Shown: in pieces, positions 1 through 5,588 of the stretch
Position numbering within the stretch: the stretch's first letter is position 1
Layout: every line of letters starts with the position of its first letter
Assembly (NCBI GenBank): GCA_022705125.1
Contig: JAKJFB010000157.1
Span: forward strand, 1-6,866
Direction of reading: 5' to 3'
Source: Pseudomonadota bacterium
Lineage (GTDB): Bacteria; Pseudomonadota; Gammaproteobacteria; Pseudomonadales; UBA5518
DNA length: 6,866 nt
Notes under the pieces: model-generated
The model's input: only the letters and a program-made list of their open reading frames with translations
Database searches by the model: none
Told to the model about the DNA's origin: nothing
Made by a program: the position numbers and the translations under genes

Positions 1-27
1 TCTTTACGAGCCGGTCATGACGCTTTC

Positions 28-33
28 ATTATA
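28..33 (-). promoter_or_regulatory. Possible leftward -10 box (TATAAT)
   Basis: On the minus strand positions 33 to 28 read TATAAT, a perfect -10 hexamer, with TG two bases upstream of it. No good -35 hexamer lies 16-18 bp upstream (about 50-57). If real, transcription would start near 20 and leave the window. The only ATG in view downstream (18-16) hits a stop after four codons, so any gene served lies outside. A chance match in an AT-rich patch is possible. Confidence 0.3.
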
Positions 34-138
34 GGCACCGCCACTACCGCCACTGCGGGGCGGGAATAAGTAGTATCATTTGTTGCCAGGAAATTTGCAG
101 GCATATCAGGCACATCCGGCGCGGAACCACGAATTGTT

Positions 139-1161
139 ATGACGCATGCATCGAAGACCTTCGTCCTTTACCTGGGCATCGCGCTGCTGGGCGCCTGCAG
201 CAAGACGGCCGTCTACACCACGGAGAGCTTCGCCAACGACAGCCCCTTCGAACTCAAGACCATCGACAGCGCAGCCACCGCCTGCGAGAGCGCGCGCCGC
301 TCCCTGCTGCGCCAGGGTTACCTCATCGAGAAAGCCAGCGAGGAAAACGTCAAGGGGCGCAAGGCTTACAACAGCGCGGACAACCGCAACACCTTCATCG
401 AGATGAACGTGGTCTGCGTAGCGGATATCAGTGGCAGCACGGTGTTCGCCAACGGTGTGCTCAGCACCTACGAGCTCAAGAAGAGCAGCAGCGCCGCCAG
501 CGTCGGGTTGAGCGCCGTGGGCTCGATCTCGCTGCCCATCGGCCAGAGTGCCGACTCGCTGGTGAAGGTCTCGGAAGAGACCATCGGCGACACGGCCTTC
601 TATAACCGCTTCTTCGCGGCGGTGGATCGCATCCTCGGCGACATGCGCGCCGCGGCCAAGGCCGCCGAGCCCGTTCCCGAGCCCGACCCGGAACCCATTC
701 CGGAGCCAGGCCCCGCCCCGATGCCGGCAACGCCGGAACCGGCCACCGTGCAGACAATTCCGGAACCGGCCACCGTGCAGGCGGCGCCCGAACCAGGGCC
801 GGTTCTGGCGGCACCGGCGACAATACCGGCAGCCGCGCCGGTGCAGACCGCACCGGCAATGACGCCCGGGGCGGTTGCGGCGCAACCCGCGCCGACGACC
901 GTGCCCGAACCGATGCCCGCAGGCGCCGCTCCCACCACGGTGCCGGAGCCCGGCGCGCTGCCCGAGCCCGAGCCCGAGCCCGCGACAAGCCCGATGGTGT
1001 CCGAACCGGTCCCGGCACCCGAGGAGACCACGTTCGGTCCCGCATTCGCACCGGCCACGGCCCCGACTGCGCCGGCAACGCCGGAGTCGCTCCCGCTGCC
1101 AGTGGAGCCCGACGACGGGCTGGAGCCGATCCCCCTGCCTGCGGCACCGCTGCGTCGTTAA
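139..1161 (+). CDS. DUF2242-type lipoprotein with long Pro/Ala/Glu-rich tail
   Basis: Predicted envelope lipoprotein of 340 residues. Residues 1-20 form a lipoprotein signal: a short polar N-terminus, a hydrophobic stretch and the lipobox LLGAC, with Cys20 as the lipidation site; there is no Asp at +2, so outer-membrane sorting is plausible. Residues about 21-170 are a compact domain starting SKTAVYTTESF, with a Cys49/Cys93 pair; it resembles DUF2242 lipoproteins of proteobacteria, whose role is unknown. Residues about 176-340, nearly half the protein, are low complexity, rich in Pro, Ala, Glu and PEP/PEPEP motifs, ending PLRR. Such a tail could span periplasm or touch the cell wall, but that is inference. 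The start at 139 gives an ideal signal peptide, though the ribosome site is weak (GGAA at 123-126). It stands alone and converges on the tRNA pair. Family call moderate; lipoprotein call strong. Confidence 0.85.
   Translation: MTHASKTFVLYLGIALLGACSKTAVYTTESFANDSPFELKTIDSAATACESARRSLLRQGYLIEKASEENVKGRKAYNSADNRNTFIEMNVVCVADISGSTVFANGVLSTYELKKSSSAASVGLSAVGSISLPIGQSADSLVKVSEETIGDTAFYNRFFAAVDRILGDMRAAAKAAEPVPEPDPEPIPEPGPAPMPATPEPATVQTIPEPATVQAAPEPGPVLAAPATIPAAAPVQTAPAMTPGAVAAQPAPTTVPEPMPAGAAPTTVPEPGALPEPEPEPATSPMVSEPVPAPEETTFGPAFAPATAPTAPATPESLPLPVEPDDGLEPIPLPAAPLRR
667..1158 (+). repeat. Low-complexity Pro/Ala/Glu coding repeat region
   Basis: This stretch encodes the lipoprotein tail. It holds a 21-bp direct repeat at 733-753 and 760-780 (period 27 bp, encoding PEPATVQTI then PEPATVQAA), a diverged pair encoding APTTVPEP (about residues 251-258 and 264-271), and a CCCGAG hexamer run near 961-982. 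Frame-preserving 9-codon and 2-codon units suggest growth by slippage or unequal exchange. The high GC also opens long meaningless frames on the other strand. Confidence 0.8.
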
Positions 1162-1169
1162 CCGGTTGA

Positions 1170-1204
1170 GCGGCGAGCGCGCACGGCAGCGCCGCACGCG
1201 CCGC
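1170..1204. terminator. Possible bidirectional GC-rich hairpin between lipoprotein and tRNA genes
   Basis: Outer arms GCGGC (1170-1174) and GCCGC (1200-1204) enclose a second pairing, CGGC/GCCG around a 3-base loop, in the 82-bp gap where the lipoprotein gene and the leftward tRNA transcript converge. There is no T-tract on either side, so it is not a classical intrinsic terminator. Position is the main argument, and pairing by chance is easy in sequence this GC-rich. Confidence 0.25.
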
Positions 1205-1243
1205 AGGTAGCGGGAATGGTCTGCACGGGAACGGGAAGATGAA

Positions 1244-1320
1244 TGGGGTGGCCGACGGGGATCGAACCCGCGACAACAGGAATCACAATCCTGTACTCTA
1301 CCAACTGAGCTACGGCCACC
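1244..1320 (-). tRNA. tRNA-His (anticodon GTG)
   Basis: The minus strand folds as a full cloverleaf. The acceptor arm GTGGCCG pairs with CGGCCAC. The anticodon stem CAGGA/TCCTG encloses loop TTGTGAT, giving anticodon GTG (plus-strand 1284-1286), and the T-arm carries GGTTCGATCC. CCA is encoded at 1246-1244. The base before the acceptor (1320) is G and the discriminator (1247) is C, the G-1:C73 pair that is the identity mark of bacterial tRNA-His; without G-1 the gene is 1244-1319. It lies 31 bp downstream of tRNA-Pro on the same strand and is probably cut from the same precursor. Confidence 0.97.
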
Positions 1321-1351
1321 ATCGAAAACGTCGCGCCGGGTCACGGCGGAT

Positions 1352-1428
1352 TGGTCGGGGTAGAGGGATTCGAACCCCCGACATCCTGCTCCCAAAGCAG
1401 GCGCGCTACCAGACTGCGCTATACCCCG
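1352..1428 (-). tRNA. tRNA-Pro (anticodon TGG)
   Basis: A 77-nt cloverleaf on the minus strand. The acceptor arm CGGGGTA pairs with TACCCCG, with discriminator A and encoded CCA at 1354-1352. The D-arm contains AGTCTGGTAGC. The anticodon stem CCTGC/GCAGG encloses loop TTTGGGA, giving anticodon TGG (plus-strand 1392-1394), and the T-loop is GGTTCGAATCC. This is the isoacceptor that reads CCA and, when modified, other Pro codons. It is the first tRNA of a Pro-His transcript. Confidence 0.97.
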
Positions 1429-1434
1429 AAGCCC

Positions 1435-1452
1435 CGGGACCGCGGGGTCCCG
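1435..1452. other. Hairpin in the 5' leader of the tRNA-Pro/His precursor
   Basis: CGGGACC (1435-1441) and GGTCCCG (1446-1452) form a 7-bp stem with a GCGG loop. It lies between the predicted transcription start (near 1460) and the mature 5' end of tRNA-Pro, only six bases from the latter. A stable leader hairpin could affect 5'-end processing or protect the precursor. The pairing is seen directly; the role is inferred. Confidence 0.45.
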
Positions 1453-1466
1453 CCACGGGAGCGCGA

Positions 1467-1495
1467 ATGTTAATGGCGACCCTGTCGAGCGTCAA
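1467..1495 (-). promoter_or_regulatory. Promoter of the tRNA-Pro/His transcript
   Basis: On the minus strand a -35 box TTGACG (1495-1490, 5 of 6 matches) is followed by exactly 17 bp and a -10 box TAACAT (1472-1467, 4 of 6). The bases after the -10 (TCGCGC) are GC-rich. Such discriminators are typical of stable-RNA promoters under stringent control by ppGpp. Spacing to tRNA-Pro (about 32 bp from the predicted start) fits a short processed leader. Confidence 0.65.
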
Positions 1496-1597
1496 TCGCA
1501 GCATGGCGTGAATTTGGCCCTTTTGCTTGGCCGTGCCATGAGCCGATGCGAAAATGCGCGGCTCCTGTTTCACCCACCGCCAGCGGAATACCAGTCA

Positions 1598-2443
1598 ATG
1601 CCTGCGATCGTCCTCGACGGAAAGTCCCTGTCCCAGCAAACCGAAGCCGAACTGAGCACGCGTGTCGCCGCGATCCGCGCGCGCAGCGGCGGGCAGACGC
1701 CGATCCTGGCGACGATCCTGGTCGGCGACGATCCGGCATCCGCGACCTATGTGCGCATGAAGCAGAACGCCTGCAAGCGCGTCGGCATGGAGTCGACGGC
1801 CGTCGAGATGCCCGCGAGCACCACCACGGAACAGCTGCTGGCGAAGATCGCGCAACTGAATGCCAACCCGCACTGCCACGGCATCCTGCTGCAGCACCCG
1901 GTGCCGGCGCAGATCGACGAGCGTGCCTGCTTCGACGCGATCGCCCTGGCGAAGGACGTCGACGGCGTGACCTGCCTCGGATTCGGCCGCATGGCCATGG
2001 GCGAGCATGCGTGGGGGTCGGCCACTCCGGCCGGCATCATGCGCCTGCTCGAGGCCTACGATATCCCGCTCACGGGGCGCCATGCGGTGGTGGTGGGACG
2101 CAGCCCGATCCTCGGCAAGCCGATGGCGCTGATGCTGCTGAACGCCAACTGCACGGTCACCATCTGCCACTCGCGCACGCAGGGCCTGGCGCAACTGCTC
2201 AGGCAGGCCGACATCGTCGTGGGTGCCGTGGGCAAGCCGGAATTCATCCGCGCGGACTGGATAAGGGACGGCGCGGTGGTGGTCGATGCCGGCTACCATC
2301 CGGGGGGCATCGGCGACATCGAACTCGCCCCGCTCACGGAGCGCGTCGCGGCCTACACACCGGTGCCCGGCGGCGTCGGGCCGATGACGATCAACACGCT
2401 GATCCTGCAGACCGTGCAGGCCGCCGAGCGCGCGCTCGCCTGA
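1598..2443 (+). CDS. folD: Methylenetetrahydrofolate dehydrogenase / methenyl-THF cyclohydrolase (diverged FolD)
   Basis: Cytosolic bifunctional enzyme of one-carbon metabolism: it oxidises 5,10-methylene-THF to 5,10-methenyl-THF with NADP and hydrolyses that to 10-formyl-THF for purine and fMet-tRNA synthesis. It has 281 residues (E. coli 288). Catalytic positions match: Tyr51 and Lys55 in the YVRMK motif, Gln99, Asp122 in DVDG. The Rossmann motif GRSPILGKP is at 167-175 and [10 protein letters not shown] at 255-264. It departs from the textbook form: GILLQHPVP replaces GILVQLPLP, the usual CTP before the helix is ATP, and the NR/GKLVGDV segment is shortened to a [10 protein letters not shown] segment. 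I chose the ATG at 1598 because homology begins there, with GGAA at 1585-1588; the in-frame GTG at 1508 would add 30 unrelated residues. It is tail to tail with the SIMPL gene, 19 bp apart. Confidence 0.95.
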   Translation: MPAIVLDGKSLSQQTEAELSTRVAAIRARSGGQTPILATILVGDDPASATYVRMKQNACKRVGMESTAVEMPASTTTEQLLAKIAQLNANPHCHGILLQHPVPAQIDERACFDAIALAKDVDGVTCLGFGRMAMGEHAWGSATPAGIMRLLEAYDIPLTGRHAVVVGRSPILGKPMALMLLNANCTVTICHSRTQGLAQLLRQADIVVGAVGKPEFIRADWIRDGAVVVDAGYHPGGIGDIELAPLTERVAAYTPVPGGVGPMTINTLILQTVQAAERALA

Positions 2444-2462
2444 GCGCGCAACGCCCCGACCT

Positions 2463-3161
2463 TCAGCGCAGCTGGATCTGCCCGTTCACCGTGACGGTGA
2501 GCGTTGCCGTGCCGGCATCGACGGCAATGGGCGCCGCGGCCGCATCGGCGCTACGCATCATCGCCATCTCGGCACCGCGCTGCGACTTGTAGAGCGGCGC
2601 GCCGCCGACGTTCAGCTCGACCACCTCGTAGCGCGCGGCACCCATGGTCTGCGCGATCAGTTTCGCCTTCGCGGCGAAGGCCTCGAGCGCCGCGGCAGTG
2701 AGCTCGTTCTCGACGCGCAGGCGGGTCGCGCGGGTCGGCGCGAATTCCATGCCGCGCACCTGCAGCTTCTGCTGCAGTTCGGTGGCGAGCGCCGTGATCT
2801 CGGCGAAGTCCTCGCTCTCGAGCTCGAGCACCTGGATCGCGCGCCAGCCGACGATGCGCCCCGAGGCGTATTCGGGCTGCGTGGTGTAGCCGCCGCTCTG
2901 CGCCTTCACCGTCGGGCGCTGCTTCGCCAGATCCAGCGCCCAGCGCATATCGGCGTTCACCAGCGGCGGCAGCGCGGCGGCGTCGCGCGCATCGTGCTCG
3001 ACGGCCAGCGTCACGCGCATCAGGTCGTTCGGCACCTCGGCCGCGTCGGCCTCCAGCCGCACCAGGTTGTAGTCGAGCCCCCGCTCCTCCCCGGCCACGG
3101 CCGGCACCACCGCCAGCATCGCGCCCAGCACCACCGCTCCCGCGCGCCAAAAACCTTGCAT
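2463..3161 (-). CDS. Secreted SIMPL-domain (DUF541) protein
   Basis: Periplasmic or exported protein of 232 residues. Residues 1-23 form a Sec signal peptide (FWR, then a hydrophobic core) with a likely cut after AVA. The rest resembles the SIMPL/DUF541 family: an N-terminal strand region with LEADAAEVPNDLM in place of the usual GxGxVxxxPD, a central YTTQPEY segment followed by RIVGWRA, and a C-terminal helix (AFAAKAKLIAQTMGA) followed by VVELN and an ending that reads TATLTVTVNGQIQL. These match the YxxQPxY, GY.A, A...A..LA..LG and V.V...L positions of the family, whose molecular role is mostly unknown (oxidative-stress links in some members). The start at 3161 is backed by a good ribosome site (GGGAGAG about 10 bases upstream). 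Upstream in-frame codons would spoil the signal peptide. It is divergent from the zinc-ribbon gene. Confidence 0.85.
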   Translation of the reverse strand: MQGFWRAGAVVLGAMLAVVPAVAGEERGLDYNLVRLEADAAEVPNDLMRVTLAVEHDARDAAALPPLVNADMRWALDLAKQRPTVKAQSGGYTTQPEYASGRIVGWRAIQVLELESEDFAEITALATELQQKLQVRGMEFAPTRATRLRVENELTAAALEAFAAKAKLIAQTMGAARYEVVELNVGGAPLYKSQRGAEMAMMRSADAAAAPIAVDAGTATLTVTVNGQIQLR

Positions 3162-3195
3162 TGTCCCGCTCTCCCTAGTCTGACTGGCTGCCGCC

Positions 3196-3224
3196 ATCGT
3201 AACCGACGCACGGGACATTGCCAC
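3196..3224 (-). promoter_or_regulatory. Candidate promoter of the SIMPL gene
   Basis: On the minus strand GTGGCA (3224-3219, 4 of 6 matches to TTGACA) lies exactly 17 bp from TACGAT (3201-3196, 4 of 6 to TATAAT). The predicted start is about 25-30 bases upstream of the GTG-rich leader and its GGGAGAG ribosome site. Spacing is good, hexamers are moderate. Confidence 0.35.
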
Positions 3225-3233
3225 GCGGCGAGG

Positions 3234-3262
3234 CTGCCCACCGCGCGCCGCGGGCGTAAAAT
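3234..3262 (+). promoter_or_regulatory. Candidate promoter of the zinc-ribbon/sirtuin unit
   Basis: TAAAAT at 3257-3262 matches the -10 consensus at 5 of 6 positions. At 17 bp spacing the -35 (3234-3239, CTGCCC) is weak (3 of 6). The start would fall near 3269, inside the palindrome at 3261-3274, about 30 bases before the AGGAGA ribosome site at 3297-3302. Confidence 0.4.
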
Positions 3263-3274
3263 GGCGGCCGCCAT
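3261..3274. promoter_or_regulatory. Perfect 14-bp palindrome at the predicted start site
   Basis: ATGGCGG joined to CCGCCAT is a perfect inverted repeat with no spacer. It begins inside the TAAAAT box and covers the predicted transcription start of the zinc-ribbon/sirtuin unit, a place where a dimeric repressor would act. It could equally be chance in GC-rich sequence, or a 5' mRNA hairpin. Confidence 0.3.
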
Positions 3275-3307
3275 GCAATTGTCACGTCCTGCTCACAGGA
3301 GACCCCA

Positions 3308-3562
3308 ATGCCCAGCTACGACTATCGCTGCCTCGCCACCGGAACCGTCCACGAAGTGAAGCATTCGCTCAGCCAGAAGGCCACGACCTGGGCCGAGCTG
3401 TGCGCGCTGGGCAATCTCGCACCCGGCGACATCCCGCCGGATTCCCCGGTCGAGCGCCTGATCAGCGCCGCCGGCGTGGTCAGCAGCGGCGCGCTGCGCA
3501 ACCCCGAGCCGCCCTGTGGCGGCGGTGGCTGCGGGCGCGGTGCGTGCAGCTTCGCCGGGTGA
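3308..3562 (+). CDS. FmdB-like small zinc-ribbon protein
   Basis: Small cytosolic protein of 84 residues. The N-terminus MPSYDYRC copies the first zinc knuckle of the FmdB/CxxC_CxxC_SSSS family (usual form MPxYEYxCxxCG). Here the second Cys is absent (YRC-LATG), while Cys32 and a C-terminal cluster Cys70, Cys75, Cys80 in a Gly-rich tail remain. The middle (SxKATTWAELCALG, then a PVERLIS segment) matches a conserved proteobacterial group annotated only as zinc-ribbon domain protein. Function is unknown; FmdB itself was proposed as a regulator. The start has an excellent ribosome site (AGGAGA at 3297-3302, five bases before ATG). The stop TGA shares four bases (GTGA) with the sirtuin start, so the two are almost certainly translated together. 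Confidence 0.85.
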   Translation: MPSYDYRCLATGTVHEVKHSLSQKATTWAELCALGNLAPGDIPPDSPVERLISAAGVVSSGALRNPEPPCGGGGCGRGACSFAG

Positions 3563-4455
3563 ACATCGCCCGTGGTGCACAGGCGCTGGCCGACTTCATC
3601 CGCCAGCACCCCCGGCTGGTGGTCCTCACCGGCGCGGGCTGCAGTACGCCTTCCGGCATACCCGATTACCGCGACGCGAGCGGCAACTGGAAGCCCGGCC
3701 CGCCGGTGCTGGGCGCGCAATTCGTGCGCGAGCTCCCGGCGCGCCAGCGCTACTGGGCGCGCAGCCTGAACGGTTGGCCCTGCTTCCGGGCCGCGGAACC
3801 CAATGCCGCACATCGCGCACTGGCCAGCCTCGAGCAGCGCGGGCACGTGCGCCACCTCATTACCCAGAACGTCGACGGTCTGCACCAGCGCGCCGGCAGC
3901 CGGGCCGTGACCGAGCTGCACGGTTCGCTGGCGCGCGTGCGCTGCCTCGGCTGCGACGCCGTATGTGCGCGTGCCGAGGTGCAGCGCGTGCTGGAACGGG
4001 ACAACGCGGGATTCAGGAACCTGGACGCAGCACCCGCGCCGGACGGCGACGCGCAACTGGAGACGCAGCGCCTGGGCGGGTTCCGCGTACCGGACTGCCC
4101 GCGCTGCGGCGGCACGCTGAAGCCGGACGTGGTGTTCTTCGGCGAGTCGGTGCCGGCGCCAACGGTCTCCGCCTGCCTCGATGCGCTCGCACAGGCCGAT
4201 GCCCTGCTCTGTGTCGGCACCTCGCTGATGGTGTACTCGGGATTCCGCTTCTGCCGCCACGCCGCCGCGCGCGGTCAACCGGTCGCCGCGCTCAACCTGG
4301 GCCGCACGCGCGCCGACGACCTGCTCACCCTGAAGATTGCCGCGCCCTGCGACGCGGTGCTGACGGCGCTGCTCGGGGAACTGCCGGTTCAGCCGGAAGT
4401 GCCGAAGGCACTCCAGAGGTCGGAGCCGCCGAGCAGCACCTCGACGATGGCCTGA
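3559..4455 (+). CDS. NAD-dependent protein deacylase, class II (SIRT4-like) sirtuin
   Basis: Cytosolic enzyme of 298 residues that uses NAD to remove acyl groups from protein lysines, releasing nicotinamide and O-acyl-ADP-ribose. The NAD motif GAGCSTPSGIPDYR is at residues 25-38, TQNVDGLH at 102-109, and catalytic His121 in ELHG. The zinc site is Cys129-x2-Cys132 and Cys180-x2-Cys183. LKPDVVFFGE follows, and GTSLMVYSGFRF at about 220-231 closes the NAD fold. The STxSGIPDYR and GTSLMVYSG forms mark class II sirtuins rather than CobB (class III). SIRT4 relatives remove lipoyl, biotinyl and other bulky acyl groups, so the substrate here is open. I chose the GTG at 3559 because homology begins just after it and it overlaps the upstream stop. 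I see no strong ribosome site, so translation probably depends on coupling. The last 22 codons overlap the fRMsr gene on the other strand. Confidence 0.93.
   Translation: MNIARGAQALADFIRQHPRLVVLTGAGCSTPSGIPDYRDASGNWKPGPPVLGAQFVRELPARQRYWARSLNGWPCFRAAEPNAAHRALASLEQRGHVRHLITQNVDGLHQRAGSRAVTELHGSLARVRCLGCDAVCARAEVQRVLERDNAGFRNLDAAPAPDGDAQLETQRLGGFRVPDCPRCGGTLKPDVVFFGESVPAPTVSACLDALAQADALLCVGTSLMVYSGFRFCRHAAARGQPVAALNLGRTRADDLLTLKIAAPCDAVLTALLGELPVQPEVPKALQRSEPPSSTSTMA
4389..4455. other. 67-bp tail-to-tail overlap of sirtuin and fRMsr genes
   Basis: Both reading frames are intact through this segment: the sirtuin stops with TGA at 4453-4455 and fRMsr with TGA at 4391-4389. About 22 codons of each C-terminus use both strands. 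Neither encoded tail holds known catalytic residues. No terminator fits between the genes, so both transcripts probably run into the opposite gene. Confidence 0.9.
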
Positions 4456-4868
4456 AGCCCGTCACGGTCTTCCTCGCCGAAGCGGTCGACCTCCGGACTG
4501 TCGAGGTCGAGCACGCCCAGCACCTCGCCCTGCCAGATCAGCGGGATCACCAGCTCCGAGCGCGAGCGCGCATCACAGGCGATGTGCCCGGGAAACTCGT
4601 GCACGTCCGGCACGATGATGCAGTCGGCGAGCTGCGCGGCCGTGCCGCACACGCCCTCGCCCCACGCAATGCGCGTGCAGGCGGGCATGCCCTGGAACGG
4701 GCCCAGCACCAGCTCGCCCTCGCGCGCGAAGTAGAAACCCGCCCAGTTGAGGTGCTCGAGCCCGGCCATCAGCAGCGCGCTGCAGTTGGCGCAATTGGCG
4801 ATGAAATCCTGTTCGTCCTCGATCAGTCCGGCGAGCTGCTGCGCCAGGCCCTGGTAAAAACCGTTCAC
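4389..4868 (-). CDS. msrC: Free methionine-(R)-sulfoxide reductase (GAF-domain fRMsr, YebR type)
   Basis: Cytosolic single-GAF-domain enzyme of 159 residues (E. coli about 165) that reduces free L-methionine-(R)-sulfoxide with electrons from thioredoxin. The fold is visible as LNWAGFYFA, then LGPFQGMPACTRI, WGEGVCGTAA, PDVHEFPGHIACD, SELVIPLIW and GVLDLDSPE. Cys64, Cys74 and Cys98 are spaced 10 and 24 residues apart, exactly as the E. coli residues 84, 94 and 118 that form the catalytic and resolving disulfide system, so activity is expected. The start is GTG at 4868, giving VNGFYQGL as N-terminus; it shares four bases (GTGA) with the DUF502 stop, and AAGGGG lies ten bases upstream. The C-terminal SDLWSAFGTSG extension lies in the 67-bp overlap with the sirtuin. 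Confidence 0.95.
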   Translation of the reverse strand: MNGFYQGLAQQLAGLIEDEQDFIANCANCSALLMAGLEHLNWAGFYFAREGELVLGPFQGMPACTRIAWGEGVCGTAAQLADCIIVPDVHEFPGHIACDARSRSELVIPLIWQGEVLGVLDLDSPEVDRFGEEDRDGLQAIVEVLLGGSDLWSAFGTSG

Positions 4869-5506
4869 GGCCTGCTCACCCCTTGCACCACGCCGCACAC
4901 GGCACCGGTCAGGATATCCGCCGCGCCCGCGCCGCAGGCGAACACCATGCGCATCGCGTTCGTCACCGACACCTCCGGCAGCAGCCGCACGCACTCCGGC
5001 GGCAGGTGGTACACGAAGCCCTGCGTGGGCACCGGCGCGGTCGGCACGTAGACCGTCAGCGTGCCGTCATCGTGGCGCGCGGTCACGATGGCCAGCTGGC
5101 GCGCCGGCGAGTGGGGCCCGTGGATGGCAACCAGCGCCACTTCGCCACGCAGCGCGTCGCGCTCGGCCGATCCCAGCAATTGCCCCACCGTGTCGCGTAC
5201 CGCCCGATAGCCGGGCGCGAGCCGCCCGAGCAGCGCATCGAGCCGATCATGCAGCAGCGCGCCGATGCGCGTGCGCACCGCGAGTCCGGTCACGAAGCAC
5301 AGGGCCACCAGCAGCGCCACCACCGCGAGCAGCGGCAGTGGCGTGCCGCTGCCCAGATGCGCGCCGAGCGCATCGGCCAGCGGCGCGGTGAAGTTCGCGA
5401 GCAGGCCGATGAGCCAGCGCGCAAGCGCCACGAACAGCACCAGCGGCAGGATCACCGCCAGCCCGCCCAGCACGGTCAGCATCACGAAGGAACGCAATCG
5501 GCTCAT
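4865..5506 (-). CDS. DUF502 inner-membrane protein
   Basis: Inner-membrane protein of 213 residues and unknown function. MSRLRSF is followed by a first membrane helix (about 8-30), a loop with GSGTPLP, a second helix (about 57-77), then a soluble part with LLGRLAPGYRAVRDTVGQLL, a strand region (VALVAIHGPHS) and the family signature TVYVPTAPVPTQGFVYHLP (signature core at 154-163), close to the VPTTPNPTSG of DUF502. The end MRMVFACGAGAADIL matches the family's ISGG region. The ATG at 5506 places the first helix normally; an upstream in-frame start at 5581 would add 25 residues and lie across the promoter region. The ribosome site is poor. It leads a two-gene unit with fRMsr, sharing the bases GTGA. 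Confidence 0.9.
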   Translation of the reverse strand: MSRLRSFVMLTVLGGLAVILPLVLFVALARWLIGLLANFTAPLADALGAHLGSGTPLPLLAVVALLVALCFVTGLAVRTRIGALLHDRLDALLGRLAPGYRAVRDTVGQLLGSAERDALRGEVALVAIHGPHSPARQLAIVTARHDDGTLTVYVPTAPVPTQGFVYHLPPECVRLLPEVSVTNAMRMVFACGAGAADILTGAVCGVVQGVSRP

Positions 5507-5541
5507 CGAATCGTCCGGCAGCAACAGGAACACAGCGCGCG

Positions 5542-5547
5542 ATTGTA
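5542..5547 (-). promoter_or_regulatory. Candidate -10 box for the DUF502/fRMsr unit
   Basis: Minus strand 5547 to 5542 reads TACAAT (5 of 6 matches). It lies about 35 bases upstream of the DUF502 ATG. No convincing -35 appears at 16-18 bp; GCGACA at 5566-5561 is too close at 13 bp. Confidence 0.35.
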
Positions 5548-5559
5548 ACCGCCCGGCGT

Positions 5560-5588
5560 TTGTCGCGCGCGCGGGCATCACCGATAAT
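5560..5588 (+). promoter_or_regulatory. Promoter of the HIT-family gene
   Basis: TTGTCG (5560-5565, 4 of 6) is followed by 17 bp and GATAAT (5583-5588, 5 of 6). The predicted start near 5595 leaves a leader of about 25 bases with AGGAGA at 5605-5610, nine bases before the ATG. It is back to back with the DUF502 promoter, so the two may compete or share a regulator. Confidence 0.55.

Noticed and set aside
38..55. Tandem 9-mers CCGCCACTA and CCGCCACTG considered as regulatory iterons
   Set aside because: Only two copies, short, and not placed against a clear promoter for the lipoprotein.
106..1395. A 429-codon open frame on the minus strand through the lipoprotein and the tRNA genes
   Set aside because: It is the GC-rich shadow of the lipoprotein: the product is Arg/Gly/Cys-rich with no domain, and it would run through both tRNA genes. 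The Gly-rich minus-strand frame at 600-1058 and the Arg-rich one at 476-1276 are likewise mirror images of the Pro/Ala/Glu tail.
1508..1597. N-terminal extension of folD from an in-frame GTG
   Set aside because: The 30 extra residues have no likeness to FolD. The family's N-terminus (IVLDGK) begins just after the ATG at 1598.
2425..2438. 14-bp palindrome CGAGCGCGCGCTCG at the end of folD, considered as a terminator
   Set aside because: It lies within the last codons of folD, has no loop to speak of and no T-tract. Such CG palindromes are expected in sequence this GC-rich.
3400..3558. Extension of the sirtuin upstream of the GTG at 3559
   Set aside because: The extra 53 residues are Arg-rich and overlap the zinc-ribbon gene in another frame. 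The GTGA junction and sirtuin homology favour 3559.
3516..5051. A 511-codon plus-strand frame across the sirtuin, fRMsr and DUF502 genes
   Set aside because: It is an Arg/Ala-rich shadow crossing three recognised genes on two strands; no family features.
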